Shown here: piece after piece, positions 8,321 to 17,301 of the stretch
How the letters are laid out: the number at the start of each line of letters is the position of its first letter
How positions within the stretch are numbered: position 1 is the stretch's first letter
Origin: TMED23 sp964643045
GTDB taxonomy: Bacteria; Pseudomonadota; Alphaproteobacteria; Rhodospirillales; UBA2165
Reading direction: 5' to 3'
DNA length: 50,432 bases
NCBI GenBank assembly: GCA_964643045.1
Contig: CAZXSC010000008.1
Span: 1 to 50,432 of the forward strand
Notes under the pieces: model-generated
What the model saw: the letters and a program-made list of their open reading frames with translations, nothing else
The model's database searches: none
Told to the model about the DNA's origin: nothing
Position numbers and translations under genes: made by a program

Positions 8321-9337
8321 ATGAAAATATTAGTTACAGGAAGCGCGGGCTTTATAGGGAATCACGTTGCCTTAAAACTTTTGGAGGATGGGCATCAAGT
8401 TATTGGAATTGATAATTTAAACGCTTATTACGATATCAATCTTAAGAAAAACAGGATTAAACGGTTGCTACCTAATAACAATTACAAGGACTATAATTTT
8501 GACATCACTGACCAAAAAAAATTAAATCAAACCGTCAAATCTCAACAACCGGATCAAATTATTCATCTGGCCGCCCAGGCAGGGGTTCGTAATAGCTTAA
8601 ACGCTCCGCGCGATTATATAGATGCTAATCTTATAGGATTTCTAAATATTCTTGAAGTATGCAGAAATTTTGGTACTAAACATTTAATTTTTGCCTCAAC
8701 GAGTTCCGTATATGGAGCAAATACAAAAATGCCGTTCTCCGAATTCGACAGCACAGACCACCCAAAAAGTTTATATGCGGCAACGAAAAAAACAAATGAA
8801 TTAATGGCTCACTCATATAGTCACTTGTTTAAATTTCCAGTAACAGGCTTGCGATTTTTTACGGTTTATGGACCTTGGGGTCGGCCCGATATGGCAGCAT
8901 TTATATTTGCAGAATCAATCCTAAAAGGTAGATCAATCAATATTTATAATAACGGAAACATGAAACGCGATTTCACATACATTGATGATGTAGTTGACGG
9001 AATCGTCCGTAATCTAGAAAACATTCCTAGCATTAATCATTCTTGGAATAGTGATGCACCTGATCTAGCCACTAGTGGAGTAGCATCTTATCGCATTTAT
9101 AATATCGGCAATAATAATCCGACTGAACTAATGAAATTCATTGAAATTTTAGAGGACAAGCTAGGAAAAAAAGCAAAAAAAAATTATTTACCTCTACAGC
9201 CTGGAGATGTTTTAGCCTCATGGGCTAGTACTGAAGAATTAAACCAAAGTATAGGATATACGCCACGAACTTCCTTGGAAGATGGTATAACGAAATTTGC
9301 CGAATGGTATAAAGACTATTTTAAAACCGAAATTTGA
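8321..9337 (+). CDS. UDP-glucuronate 4-epimerase-like SDR
   Basis: 338 aa extended SDR that would interconvert UDP-GlcA and UDP-GalA or an N-acetylated relative. NAD-binding GSAGFIGN is at 7-14, followed by GIDNLNAYYD, the signature stretch of the CapI/LpsL uronate epimerases. ASTSSVYG and the YAATK pair form the active site, and RFFTVYGPWGRPDMA is the substrate arm. The frame is open upstream to TTG 8270, but those extra 17 residues have no family counterpart, whereas ATG 8321 starts exactly at the Rossmann strand. It supplies a uronic acid, fitting the amidating enzymes further on. Confidence 0.85.
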   Translation: MKILVTGSAGFIGNHVALKLLEDGHQVIGIDNLNAYYDINLKKNRIKRLLPNNNYKDYNFDITDQKKLNQTVKSQQPDQIIHLAAQAGVRNSLNAPRDYIDANLIGFLNILEVCRNFGTKHLIFASTSSVYGANTKMPFSEFDSTDHPKSLYAATKKTNELMAHSYSHLFKFPVTGLRFFTVYGPWGRPDMAAFIFAESILKGRSINIYNNGNMKRDFTYIDDVVDGIVRNLENIPSINHSWNSDAPDLATSGVASYRIYNIGNNNPTELMKFIEILEDKLGKKAKKNYLPLQPGDVLASWASTEELNQSIGYTPRTSLEDGITKFAEWYKDYFKTEI

Positions 9338-9630
9338 AAACATACTATGAGTCAATAACCTACAACAAAACTGGTATCTGCCGAATCGCGTACTTTGGTG
9401 CACTAGAAACACTAGTCTTGGCAACTAAGAATCATATAAAATTTCATATTAGCGCGACCATTAACCTAAAACCAATATTCAATAGGCCAATATTGAAGGG
9501 CGAGTTAGAGCTCGAAATCAACGAAAATTGCCTAAACGACGGCCCAATTTTCACACCGATACCGCATTTAATTACTGCTAGTAATAAGAAAAAATTATCT
9601 ATACATTTTGTTAATGAGCAGCCACATTAA
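9334..9630 (+). CDS. Small hypothetical protein (98 aa), doubtful
   Basis: An open frame fills the space between the epimerase and the next gene. Its only start is a TTG that overlaps the epimerase stop by 4 bases (TTGA), and it overruns the next gene's ATG by 17 bases. It has no internal ATG, no signal peptide, no membrane segment and no family I recognise. Tight overlap at both ends favours a real coupled gene; the lack of ATG and of a ribosome site argues against. It could also be the remnant of a decayed gene. Confidence 0.35.
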   Translation: MKTYYESITYNKTGICRIAYFGALETLVLATKNHIKFHISATINLKPIFNRPILKGELELEINENCLNDGPIFTPIPHLITASNKKKLSIHFVNEQPH

Positions 9631-11167
9631 TCAACAGACAATACACGGTATTTGGGTGGATATTGAGAATAAAATGAACGTTCTCAATATCAAGTATGGG
9701 GATCTCCATTTGTGGCCACTTTTACGTATCCAAATATTTGATCAACTAATAAATTTGGAAGCAAAATCACTAAATTCGACAATTATCGACTCGCCATACC
9801 TGTTAAGGCAACTGGCAATATCAGAATCAGAACTAGAAAAAGATATATACGATTCGTTGCCTGTCCGCGAAAACCAAGATTATAGTGAACCAGTCGGTTC
9901 CGATATTCCATCATTGCAAAACCGCGGAGCTGACGCATTATTCTTTTGCCGCGAGGAAGAAAATTCCGCGCTTCTAGACGGTCTCGCGTATAATCCATAT
10001 TTAGATCCACTTGTGTCAGCCATATCAGATACATTCAGTTGTCTGAAAATCCAATTCGACAGACGAGAGCAACAAAACCAATATTTGCATCCGGTTTTTA
10101 ATATCCCTGAGCCCTTACCAGAGTTTCAAATCGTTTCCGAAAACGAGATTGCTACAAAACTGTCGGAAGAATCAAATGATGTTCTTATTGAAATGAATGA
10201 AATATTGGCATCCCTCGTTCCCGGCTTCTCTATACCCATGGCCTTGATCGTCGAACAGATTGAGATTATTGAGCGCTTCACTAATTATTTCAATTATATA
10301 CTCTCGAATGTCAAACCAAAGTCTGTTTTACTCGTTTGTTATTACTATAGTATCGGCATGGCATTAATTAGAGCTGCGAAACAATTGGATATACCGGTGA
10401 TTGACATTGCCCACGGTAGCGGTGGCAAATTCAATTACCCTTATTCTCATTGGCGTGTGGTACCCGATCTCGGTTACGAATTGTTGCCTGACTACTTTTG
10501 GACTTGGAGCGATCGTGACTCTGAAAATATCAATAGATGGATCCCGAGACAGTCCAATTGCCCATTAGCAATAACCGGCGGCAATCCCGGGTTAGATCCA
10601 GAAAATATTCGCTGGTTTGAAAAAAGATTTCCAAATTATCAAGAATATTTTGACCTATTACGTGATTCTGAAAAGGTTGTGATGGTTGCACTCGGAGCTG
10701 AAGAAGACGGACACATACCAGATGTCGTTCTCGAGACGATAAAAATAGCACCTAAAAATTGGATATGGTTAATTAGAGGTCACCCTCAATTTTATCAGGA
10801 TCGTTACAAGGTAGTTGAGAAAAAAGTCAGCAAAATTGCGGAGCGATATGAAATGCGCCTAACCACCAATTTGCCCTTACCCCTTATTTTAGAACATTGT
10901 AATCATGTTGTTTGCGGCATGACTAGTTTTCCAATTAATGCTCTAGCCGTTGGTGTTCCAACATCGCATATTGGACAGATGATACTTGAGGTGGCACCAG
11001 ACAGAATTGAAGAGAAAATTACCAGTTATGCCAATAGCGCCGAAGAACTCTTAAATCAAATTATCAATTCAAATCGAAAACCACCAGAATCAGTTAGACA
11101 TTTGGCAGAAACTAGAAATAAGATTGCGCTAACCACAATAAAAAAAATAATAACAAATTTCATTTAA
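9614..11167 (+). CDS. Putative GT-B-type glycosyltransferase (capsule/sialyltransferase-like)
   Basis: 517 aa with no signal peptide or membrane segment. The central part has VIDIAHGSGGKF (about 270) followed by HWRVVPDLGYELLPDYFWTW, and the C-terminal half has WLIRGHPQ near 385 and CGMTSFPINALAVGVP near 430. This order (HG near an aromatic FxTW strand, then xxHP, then a Ser/Thr-rich loop before ALxxGxP) resembles GT-B folds of capsule and polysialyltransferase-like enzymes. I infer a cytoplasmic transferase using an activated acidic sugar. ATG 9614 is preferred to the TTG two codons earlier. Substrate and linkage unknown. Confidence 0.6.
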   Translation: MSSHINQQTIHGIWVDIENKMNVLNIKYGDLHLWPLLRIQIFDQLINLEAKSLNSTIIDSPYLLRQLAISESELEKDIYDSLPVRENQDYSEPVGSDIPSLQNRGADALFFCREEENSALLDGLAYNPYLDPLVSAISDTFSCLKIQFDRREQQNQYLHPVFNIPEPLPEFQIVSENEIATKLSEESNDVLIEMNEILASLVPGFSIPMALIVEQIEIIERFTNYFNYILSNVKPKSVLLVCYYYSIGMALIRAAKQLDIPVIDIAHGSGGKFNYPYSHWRVVPDLGYELLPDYFWTWSDRDSENINRWIPRQSNCPLAITGGNPGLDPENIRWFEKRFPNYQEYFDLLRDSEKVVMVALGAEEDGHIPDVVLETIKIAPKNWIWLIRGHPQFYQDRYKVVEKKVSKIAERYEMRLTTNLPLPLILEHCNHVVCGMTSFPINALAVGVPTSHIGQMILEVAPDRIEEKITSYANSAEELLNQIINSNRKPPESVRHLAETRNKIALTTIKKIITNFI

Positions 11168-11339
11168 CGTTTGATTTAATAAATTGGGCCAACCCTGAGG
11201 GTATTCAGCCAAATCATTTTGCTCGATAATGATTTAGCAATTAACAAATTTTATTCATCGTCATTTCTTCTTAATAAGGTTTTAATATGCTCCAACATAA
11301 CGAATATTAGTATAGCAAATTAAGTCTTGGAGGAAAAAG

Positions 11340-12140
11340 TTGGTTAAATAAATTGGTTTAGGCATATCTTCAAAAAAACGTTGGCAGAAAATCTCTGAGA
11401 GATATGCAAAGAATATTAAAAGTGAATATCACATAAGTCGTCTGAACGCTTTGTATGGGGTATTTCCGGAGATTGACGGGAGAACAGCTTTGGACTTTGG
11501 ATGTGGAGAAGGAATTATTTGCTCTTATCTTCGTAATAATGGGGCAAAACAAATAGTTGGAATAGATCAAATTGAAGAAATGATTTCTATAGGAAAAAAA
11601 CACCCAGCGTTTGATTTACGGCAAGGTTCCGTAGAAAAATTAAGTAGCTTTGAGGAAAATCAGTTTGATTTGATTGTTGCAGCTAACGTAATTGATTACT
11701 TCTCAGATCAGGAAAATCAAATATTCTACAACGAAGCAGGTAGATTATTAAAACCTAAAGGTTATTTAGTGGTTTCTCATTCGGATGAGCTATTTGATTT
11801 TCTTACCTTCAAAAAATACACAGTAGCATTTTTTAATAAACACTTCAAATTTGATCCGAGTACATTGATTACAAATCCAGATCTACCGGAGAGAAATAGT
11901 TTTAACCAGCAGAAAAACCCCCTAACTTATGAGGAATAGGTAAAGCAATTTAATTTTGAAATTGAGCAGATTCAATATGCCAATTATCATAATATCTCTC
12001 CATTCCTAAGCGGCGATAATCCCAATGATATGGATCGCCCGAGACGCAACTCGATCGGAGTACGATCATCAGAAAAGTAGGAATTCATCTTCCAATGTTC
12101 AATGTTTATGGCACGAATGAAAAACACTAAAACCAAATAG
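11340..12140 (+). pseudogene. Class I methyltransferase, broken by in-frame stops
   Basis: A strong ribosome site GGAGG (11329-11333) precedes TTG 11340, but codon 4 is TAA (11349). The same frame then reads coding-like sequence (WQKISERYAKN, SEYHISRLNAL), motif I LDFGCGEGI near 11490, and the ERNSFNQQKNPLTYEE tail, where a TAG (11937) ends the longest open part. Beyond it the frame still reads FEIEQIQYANYHNISPF, hits TAG (12078), continues EFIFQCSMFMARMKN and ends at TAG (12138). There is no frameshift anywhere. I read this as a methyltransferase gene recently inactivated by substitutions. A shorter product from TTG 11451 would lack the N-terminal helix and C-terminal part. Confidence 0.7.
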
Positions 12141-12252
12141 GACCAATCAAAAATAAATTTTCTCGAATGCCGCTGGAATTAGCTAATCATTTGGTGGAAA
12201 TTAAGGGTAAAAGCACGGTGACTAACAGACAATAAATTAAATCAAATAGCGT

Positions 12253-13320
12253 TCAGCGCCTGATCGCAAGGACATGGATAGAATCAGCAAATCTGTTACG
12301 ATCAATTGTACTTTGTAAATCATCTAATAAAAGATTTAATTTGCGGTCTACTTCTTCCATCAGAACTGGTGAGTACTTGTCTGTCAATGAAACGTTCAAT
12401 AGTCTTTTAAAGTCCAATGCATCTTGTCCAAAAATCCACTCCGACACTGGATCAAACCCAGCTATTTCAAGAGCATGATTTAGCGAAGTATGAGTATAGA
12501 GTTGAGAATGGACGATACCATCAAGCTGGCGTGTAAAATGACCGTCAAAGGCGCTTTCAAAAATTGTCGCCATACCAAACATCGGCACAGAAAAGGCCAA
12601 TAGGGTACCTTGACGGCATTTACCGAGATTGGCCCAAAAAACGCCCGGATTGGTAATATGTTCGATGGAAAACCAAGCAACAATGATATCAGCTGGAAAA
12701 TTGGAGACTGCCTCAGTCAATTCACGGTCCCAATCGACGATAACATTTTCTTCGAGTTTGGCGGCAGCTCGAGAAAGCAAATTTTCGTCGGCTTCTACTC
12801 CAGTTAATTTGTCAACGCCCGCTTTCTGTAACACACTGATAAAATGCCCTAAACCGCATCCAAGCTCCAGCCATCTTCTACCAATCAACTCTGATCGACT
12901 TGTATTTATTTGATCTACATTATCCAAAATCCAGTCAAGCTTCGGTTTATATATATTTCGGCACCGCCGGTGGAAATCATCATCATCGATTTCTTGATAC
13001 ACTTCATCAAATGAATAAAAAGTTGTATCATCCACAAACGCTCTAGACGGATCTTTCTGGCTTTGCAAATGTTCACATCTATTGCAGAAAACAAATAACA
13101 GGCCTCTATGGTTGAAAGATTTATTGCAATTCGATAGATTTTCGCCACAGAGGCAGCAAAATTTCCGTTCGTACTCCCAACGAATACGGTTGAGATGCTT
13201 TTTCTGCTGTGCCAATCGTTTTCTATTATCGGCTGCCAACCTGTCAGCCTCGATAGAGACATTGCCCGCGCTTTTTGAGTATTTTGTTTTTTTCACGTCT
13301 GGTTTACCTGAATAAATCAA
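12253..13320 (-). CDS. Zinc-ribbon class I methyltransferase
   Basis: 355 aa. Residues 55-82 hold a zinc-ribbon-like set of cysteines (C55-x2-C58 and C79-x2-C82), followed by a SAM-binding domain with WLELGCGLGHF near 149-159 and FSIEHITNPGVFW further on, as in the Methyltransf_23-like group. The start is unclear: TTG 13318-13320 gives 355 aa, and a GTG eight codons in (13296) is the other option; no ATG is available. It is the last gene of the leftward operon that begins at 19799 and follows the DegT aminotransferase by 19 bp. Probably modifies a sugar or sugar nucleotide. Confidence 0.7.
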   Translation of the reverse strand: MIYSGKPDVKKTKYSKSAGNVSIEADRLAADNRKRLAQQKKHLNRIRWEYERKFCCLCGENLSNCNKSFNHRGLLFVFCNRCEHLQSQKDPSRAFVDDTTFYSFDEVYQEIDDDDFHRRCRNIYKPKLDWILDNVDQINTSRSELIGRRWLELGCGLGHFISVLQKAGVDKLTGVEADENLLSRAAAKLEENVIVDWDRELTEAVSNFPADIIVAWFSIEHITNPGVFWANLGKCRQGTLLAFSVPMFGMATIFESAFDGHFTRQLDGIVHSQLYTHTSLNHALEIAGFDPVSEWIFGQDALDFKRLLNVSLTDKYSPVLMEEVDRKLNLLLDDLQSTIDRNRFADSIHVLAIRR

Positions 13321-13339
13321 TTTGATTTATGGTTTAAGG

Positions 13340-14581
13340 CTACATTAAATCTTCGGCACAATTATAAACTTTACGAATTGCTGAGATTATCATTTCGATT
13401 TGTTCTGGATCGGCGTCCCAAGCGACCGGTTGGAATTGAAACAATTCCTGACGGTACAGTCGTTCAACGACCTCTCTCCCTTCCGACCTTGCTATCTTCA
13501 TCCCATGCGATTTAGCGCCGTGGGAAAATATTGGTAATTCGTATAGGGGTGCCACATAACCTTGCTCAACAGGAATGCCTTCTGCAACCAAAGCCTGGCA
13601 AAATCGATCCCGGCTCGGCCCCACAATTTCGGCTTGATACTTAACGCTCCACATAAAATAGCTGTGCCGACAATTTTTTCGGACAGCTGGGGGTATTATT
13701 CCCGGCAAATCGGATAATCCGTCGGTCAAATTTTCTGCTATCTTACGACAACGCTCGACCAACCGATCCGACTTCTCTAATTGCTTACGGCCGATTGAGG
13801 CTGATATCTCAGTCATCCGAAAATTTAATCCGATCAAATTTTCGCTGCAACTTAAATTCAAATATTCAATCGCATTTTCGCCATGGTTTCGTATAGCATT
13901 CAAACGAGCAGCCAAATTCGAATCATTGGTGACACAAATGCCTCCTTCCCCGGTTTGAATATGTTTATGCACATTGAGGCTAAAGACACCGATGTCCCCA
14001 ACTGTACCACAGAGATTCTTGCCTTCAGATGCCAAAAATGCTTGAGCATTATCTTCAATTAATCCTATTCCTTTGCTACTTGCTAATTTTTTCAGTTTTG
14101 CAAGTTGCGCAGGATGCCCAAATAAATTTACGGCTATAATTGCCTTTGTAGAACTAGTTATGGCTGCAGTTGTAGCATCAACATCCAGGCAAAAATATTG
14201 GGGTTCCACATCCACAAAAACCGGGATTGCCCCCTGTGTTAGCACAGCCATCGCCGTTGCAGACATCGTATAGGGCGGAAGTATTACTTCATCTCCCCTC
14301 GTTACTCCCAAAGCGGCCAGTGCAGCAATCAAACCAGATGTGCCGGAATTCAAAGATATGGCATGATTGACACCAAATTTTGTTCGCCATTCTTGCTCGA
14401 AGTTCTGAACTTCTTCACCACCAAAAAAATCCGGCGATGCACTGCCCCGAAAACCCGATAAGATTCCAAATTCCATCACCCTTCGAACAGCGGCCGCTTC
14501 TTCATCGCCAATTCCCCGAAATGGTGTGATCTGTTTTCGGATTTCCGGTTTCCCGCCAAGTAATGCAAGTTTTTGCGGCAT
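13340..14581 (-). CDS. DegT/DnrJ/EryC1 family sugar aminotransferase
   Basis: 413 aa PLP-dependent aminotransferase that would transaminate a keto sugar nucleotide. NSGTSGLIAAL (78-88) binds the phosphate, IEDNAQA (175-181) holds the Asp that pairs with the PLP nitrogen, and Lys206 in NVHKHIQTGEGG is the Schiff-base lysine. The HKHxQTGEGG form is typical of the longer members of the family. It ends 19 bp from the methyltransferase and starts 17 bp after the GT-like gene. With the oxidoreductase at 15557 it could make an amino sugar by oxidation then transamination. Confidence 0.85.
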   Translation of the reverse strand: MPQKLALLGGKPEIRKQITPFRGIGDEEAAAVRRVMEFGILSGFRGSASPDFFGGEEVQNFEQEWRTKFGVNHAISLNSGTSGLIAALAALGVTRGDEVILPPYTMSATAMAVLTQGAIPVFVDVEPQYFCLDVDATTAAITSSTKAIIAVNLFGHPAQLAKLKKLASSKGIGLIEDNAQAFLASEGKNLCGTVGDIGVFSLNVHKHIQTGEGGICVTNDSNLAARLNAIRNHGENAIEYLNLSCSENLIGLNFRMTEISASIGRKQLEKSDRLVERCRKIAENLTDGLSDLPGIIPPAVRKNCRHSYFMWSVKYQAEIVGPSRDRFCQALVAEGIPVEQGYVAPLYELPIFSHGAKSHGMKIARSEGREVVERLYRQELFQFQPVAWDADPEQIEMIISAIRKVYNCAEDLM

Positions 14582-14598
14582 TTATTTCCATTCGGTTT

Positions 14599-15570
14599 CT
14601 AGGCGACTACAAAAGGCTCGATATGCGGATTACTCATGTCCCTAGCAATTTCCGTACGCCCGACTTGAAAACTTCTAACCAGCTTACCGAGATTTAGCGC
14701 CGTTACCAGCGCAATTGTCGTCATCCCCCAAACTTCGTCACTAATAGCAAGGAGGTCCTCAGGGGGAATATTGTGGATCTCAATATCTACGCCTTCCTTC
14801 TTCCAAATATGTTCGTCATTTTTCAACTCTTGAAAAGAATGCCGAGGATGAGGCTTGACAATTATGCGATCACGAATTTCATTATTTTGTGCAAAGTTCG
14901 TTATATATTTCAACGTCGAGACATAATCATACCCTAAATATGGCATTCCTTGTTCCTGAGGTGGGTCAAGCAAAACCCCTATTACACGTTTATCCCCTAC
15001 CTGCAGCAGACGCTTCTGCTGACCTATCCATTCTCCTGACCGCGCAAGAATTCTTTTACAGGCAGCCATCATAGCAAAATGACAAGCCAATATCAGTATA
15101 TTTTCCATATTCTTTGTCCCCGATAGAGCTTTTTTGACTCCTTGATAGGCGAATTCATCAGGTACTACAATTTTGGTGGGAAGAATAATTTCGTTTTCCG
15201 AGGGAGACACAAAATGTTGTTTGTAGTTCTTCCAGGCGTCGAAGACGAAAACGGTCTCGATTGAAACGTTTTGGCACAACGACAATATTTGCCGGGTTCT
15301 GCGAAAATTAATTTGAGGGCCGAGAAATAGGCATGTCCCAAATTCGGCAGTTTTTATTAATTCTTCTACCGGAGACAATTCTAACTCAGGTATGCTTGAA
15401 TTGAGTAGCGCCCATCCTTCTAGAGCCCAACGCCCTGGAATATTTAATTCCTGCACGATACACTTTATTTCGCTGAGCATATCAAATGCACCAGGGTCGG
15501 CTGCATAAAAGTGAATCCTTTGATATTTGGATACCAAGCTGCGAAAGGCTTGATCCTCACCCTGCAGCAA
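14599..15570 (-). CDS. Putative GT-B-type glycosyltransferase with KPHPR motif
   Basis: 323 aa, soluble, not clearly recognised. RIIVKPHPR near residue 245 and the following DVEIHNI/PPEDLL and MTTIALVTALNLGK segments match the pattern of sialyl- and capsule-type GT-B enzymes, where the xPHP motif contacts the CMP-sugar. It starts with TTG inside the end of the Gfo/Idh gene (14-bp overlap), so translation is coupled. Similar in plan to the protein at 9614 but shorter. A donor made by the neighbouring SpsF-like cytidylyltransferase would fit, which is inference. Confidence 0.55.
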   Translation of the reverse strand: MLQGEDQAFRSLVSKYQRIHFYAADPGAFDMLSEIKCIVQELNIPGRWALEGWALLNSSIPELELSPVEELIKTAEFGTCLFLGPQINFRRTRQILSLCQNVSIETVFVFDAWKNYKQHFVSPSENEIILPTKIVVPDEFAYQGVKKALSGTKNMENILILACHFAMMAACKRILARSGEWIGQQKRLLQVGDKRVIGVLLDPPQEQGMPYLGYDYVSTLKYITNFAQNNEIRDRIIVKPHPRHSFQELKNDEHIWKKEGVDIEIHNIPPEDLLAISDEVWGMTTIALVTALNLGKLVRSFQVGRTEIARDMSNPHIEPFVVA

Positions 15571-16546
15571 TTGGAGCTCCTGGTAATTGTTGTGTCAACT
15601 GACTGATTATCCTTTGCGCTTCAATCGCTTCGTTGACGCTGCAAATTGGACTCGCATTTCCCTGAATAATGCCGGCTGCATTTTCCATCAGATTTGTAAT
15701 TGCGGAATTTGATTTAATATTTTCCTCTTTTTCCATAACGAGTCGATTTCCAGGTGGCACACCAACATTGGAATGTACCCTTCCTATCCGTAATCTCGTC
15801 CCATCCTGATCGATAATAAATCTGGCTTGTCTGGTAATTACATCCAATTCGAAAAATGTAAAACAACCTTCGTCCAGTCCCTGCAATATCAAATTTGGGC
15901 ATTGTTCCAATGATAAATGCGCCGTCATCGTAGGATCATCCTCCCAATAATCGAATTGGGACGAAAGAGCCGTTGCACTCAAAACGTCACCAAAAAGAAG
16001 ACGCGCTAGATCGATGGCGTGTATACCGTTATGTAATATTCCCTTGGCGTATCGAATAGTCGCCGAAATAGCCCCCCCGGTTTCTAATATAAGATCACTA
16101 AGTTTTTGGTATTGGGGTATAAACCTACGCGTAAAGTTTACAATGACTGATGATTGAGCACCTTCGTACATTTTAGAGAAGGCTACGGCACTCTCAAAAG
16201 AATTGGTGAAAGGTTTTTCTGAGATACAAAGGGCAATCGGGAATTCAAGCAAAATTTGGTGAATTGCGGTAAATTGAGAAGTTGGCACGCATATGCTGAC
16301 CACTAATGGTCTTAAATCATGCATCATATTGCGTACATCAGAATATTTTGGGCATTGCCAATTTGACGCTAACTTCAAGGCTCTTTCAGATGTATCTGCA
16401 ATTCCGATTAATTCGAACAGCGAGTTTGCCATATAACCAGCAGCATGATTGAGTGGATAATGGCTGCCGGCTACGTCAAGTTGAGTGCCAATATTACCTG
16501 CACCAATGACAACGGCTCCTATCTTATTTTTACCTTTCACAGTCAT
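15557..16546 (-). CDS. Gfo/Idh/MocA family oxidoreductase
   Basis: 329 aa NAD(P)-dependent sugar oxidoreductase. The Rossmann motif GAGNIG is at 15-20, the conserved EKPF lysine motif near 112, and GILHNGIHAIDLAR near 170 carries the HxxD active-site region. It overlaps the SpsF-like gene upstream by ATGA (4 bp) and the GT-like gene downstream by 14 bp, so all three are translated together. Together with the DegT aminotransferase it likely converts a sugar hydroxyl to an amine through a keto intermediate. Confidence 0.8.
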   Translation of the reverse strand: MTVKGKNKIGAVVIGAGNIGTQLDVAGSHYPLNHAAGYMANSLFELIGIADTSERALKLASNWQCPKYSDVRNMMHDLRPLVVSICVPTSQFTAIHQILLEFPIALCISEKPFTNSFESAVAFSKMYEGAQSSVIVNFTRRFIPQYQKLSDLILETGGAISATIRYAKGILHNGIHAIDLARLLFGDVLSATALSSQFDYWEDDPTMTAHLSLEQCPNLILQGLDEGCFTFFELDVITRQARFIIDQDGTRLRIGRVHSNVGVPPGNRLVMEKEENIKSNSAITNLMENAAGIIQGNASPICSVNEAIEAQRIISQLTQQLPGAPIAAG

Positions 16547-17301
16547 CCTTGATCAGGCCTTTTTTGCTTAACACCAGCGTTTATTTTGACCCATTCAGGC
16601 TGGTCGTTTAATAAATCAATTACATCCTCAGCCGTGAAATTCGGTTTCGCAAGATATAGTGCGTCAAAAATTTTCTTTAAAAGTTTGTAATCTGCATATT
16701 CATCGAGAGTAAGACGAATCTCCGGACGATTTAATTTCTCATCGGCACGCCATCCCCCCAATCGAAAAATATCTGGACGACGATAAATAAAATAGCTGCC
16801 GTGAATTCGATCTATTGGATCATCCGTCAAATCAATAGCTTTTTTCAATACATCTAGAGTAAATAGCCTCACATCAAATCCAATGGGGAATGATCGCGTC
16901 AAAGAATTACTTACATAGTCCAAGCCACCTTCCTCAAACATTTCTATAGACTTATCTACATGAGCCGGATCAATCAAAGGACAGTCTCCAGTTATTTGTA
17001 CAATTAAATCAGCGCCGCAATCTTCAGCCGCCCCTTTCAGCCTGCAGGCAATATCATTTTCTTCACCGCGAAAATACTTAACATTAATTTGCTTAGCTAA
17101 ATCGCATATTACACTGTCTTCAGAATTCTCTGTTGTCGCAATAATTATATCATCGATATATAAACTACTAAACAAGCGTTCCACCAAACGTTGTAAAGCT
17201 GGCGCTCCGGCAAGTGGCAGCATTACCTTACCGGGTAATCTAGTCGATGCCATACGCGCTTCGACAATGGCACAAACCTTATGTCGCCCACCAGGATACA
17301 T
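16543..17301 (-). CDS. SpsF-type cytidylyltransferase (acylneuraminate/glycan CMP-sugar family)
   Basis: 252 aa nucleotidyltransferase of the spore-coat SpsF/CMP-sugar group. ARMASTRLPGK (15-25) is the nucleotide-binding loop, QITGDCPLIDP near 100 binds the metal and sugar, and VSNSL plus RLTLDEYADY are conserved in SpsF proteins. It likely activates an acidic sugar with CTP. The start ATG directly follows the stop of the amidotransferase gene (TGAATG), and its own stop overlaps the next gene by ATGA, so it sits in a tight operon. Confidence 0.8.
   Translation of the reverse strand: MYPGGRHKVCAIVEARMASTRLPGKVMLPLAGAPALQRLVERLFSSLYIDDIIIATTENSEDSVICDLAKQINVKYFRGEENDIACRLKGAAEDCGADLIVQITGDCPLIDPAHVDKSIEMFEEGGLDYVSNSLTRSFPIGFDVRLFTLDVLKKAIDLTDDPIDRIHGSYFIYRRPDIFRLGGWRADEKLNRPEIRLTLDEYADYKLLKKIFDALYLAKPNFTAEDVIDLLNDQPEWVKINAGVKQKRPDQG

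Noticed and set aside
11937..12140. TAG read as a sense codon
   Set aside because: TAG is the normal stop of fbpC (1501), the 33223 gene (34119) and asnB copy 2 (41558), with no coding signal beyond, so general amber recoding is not supported.
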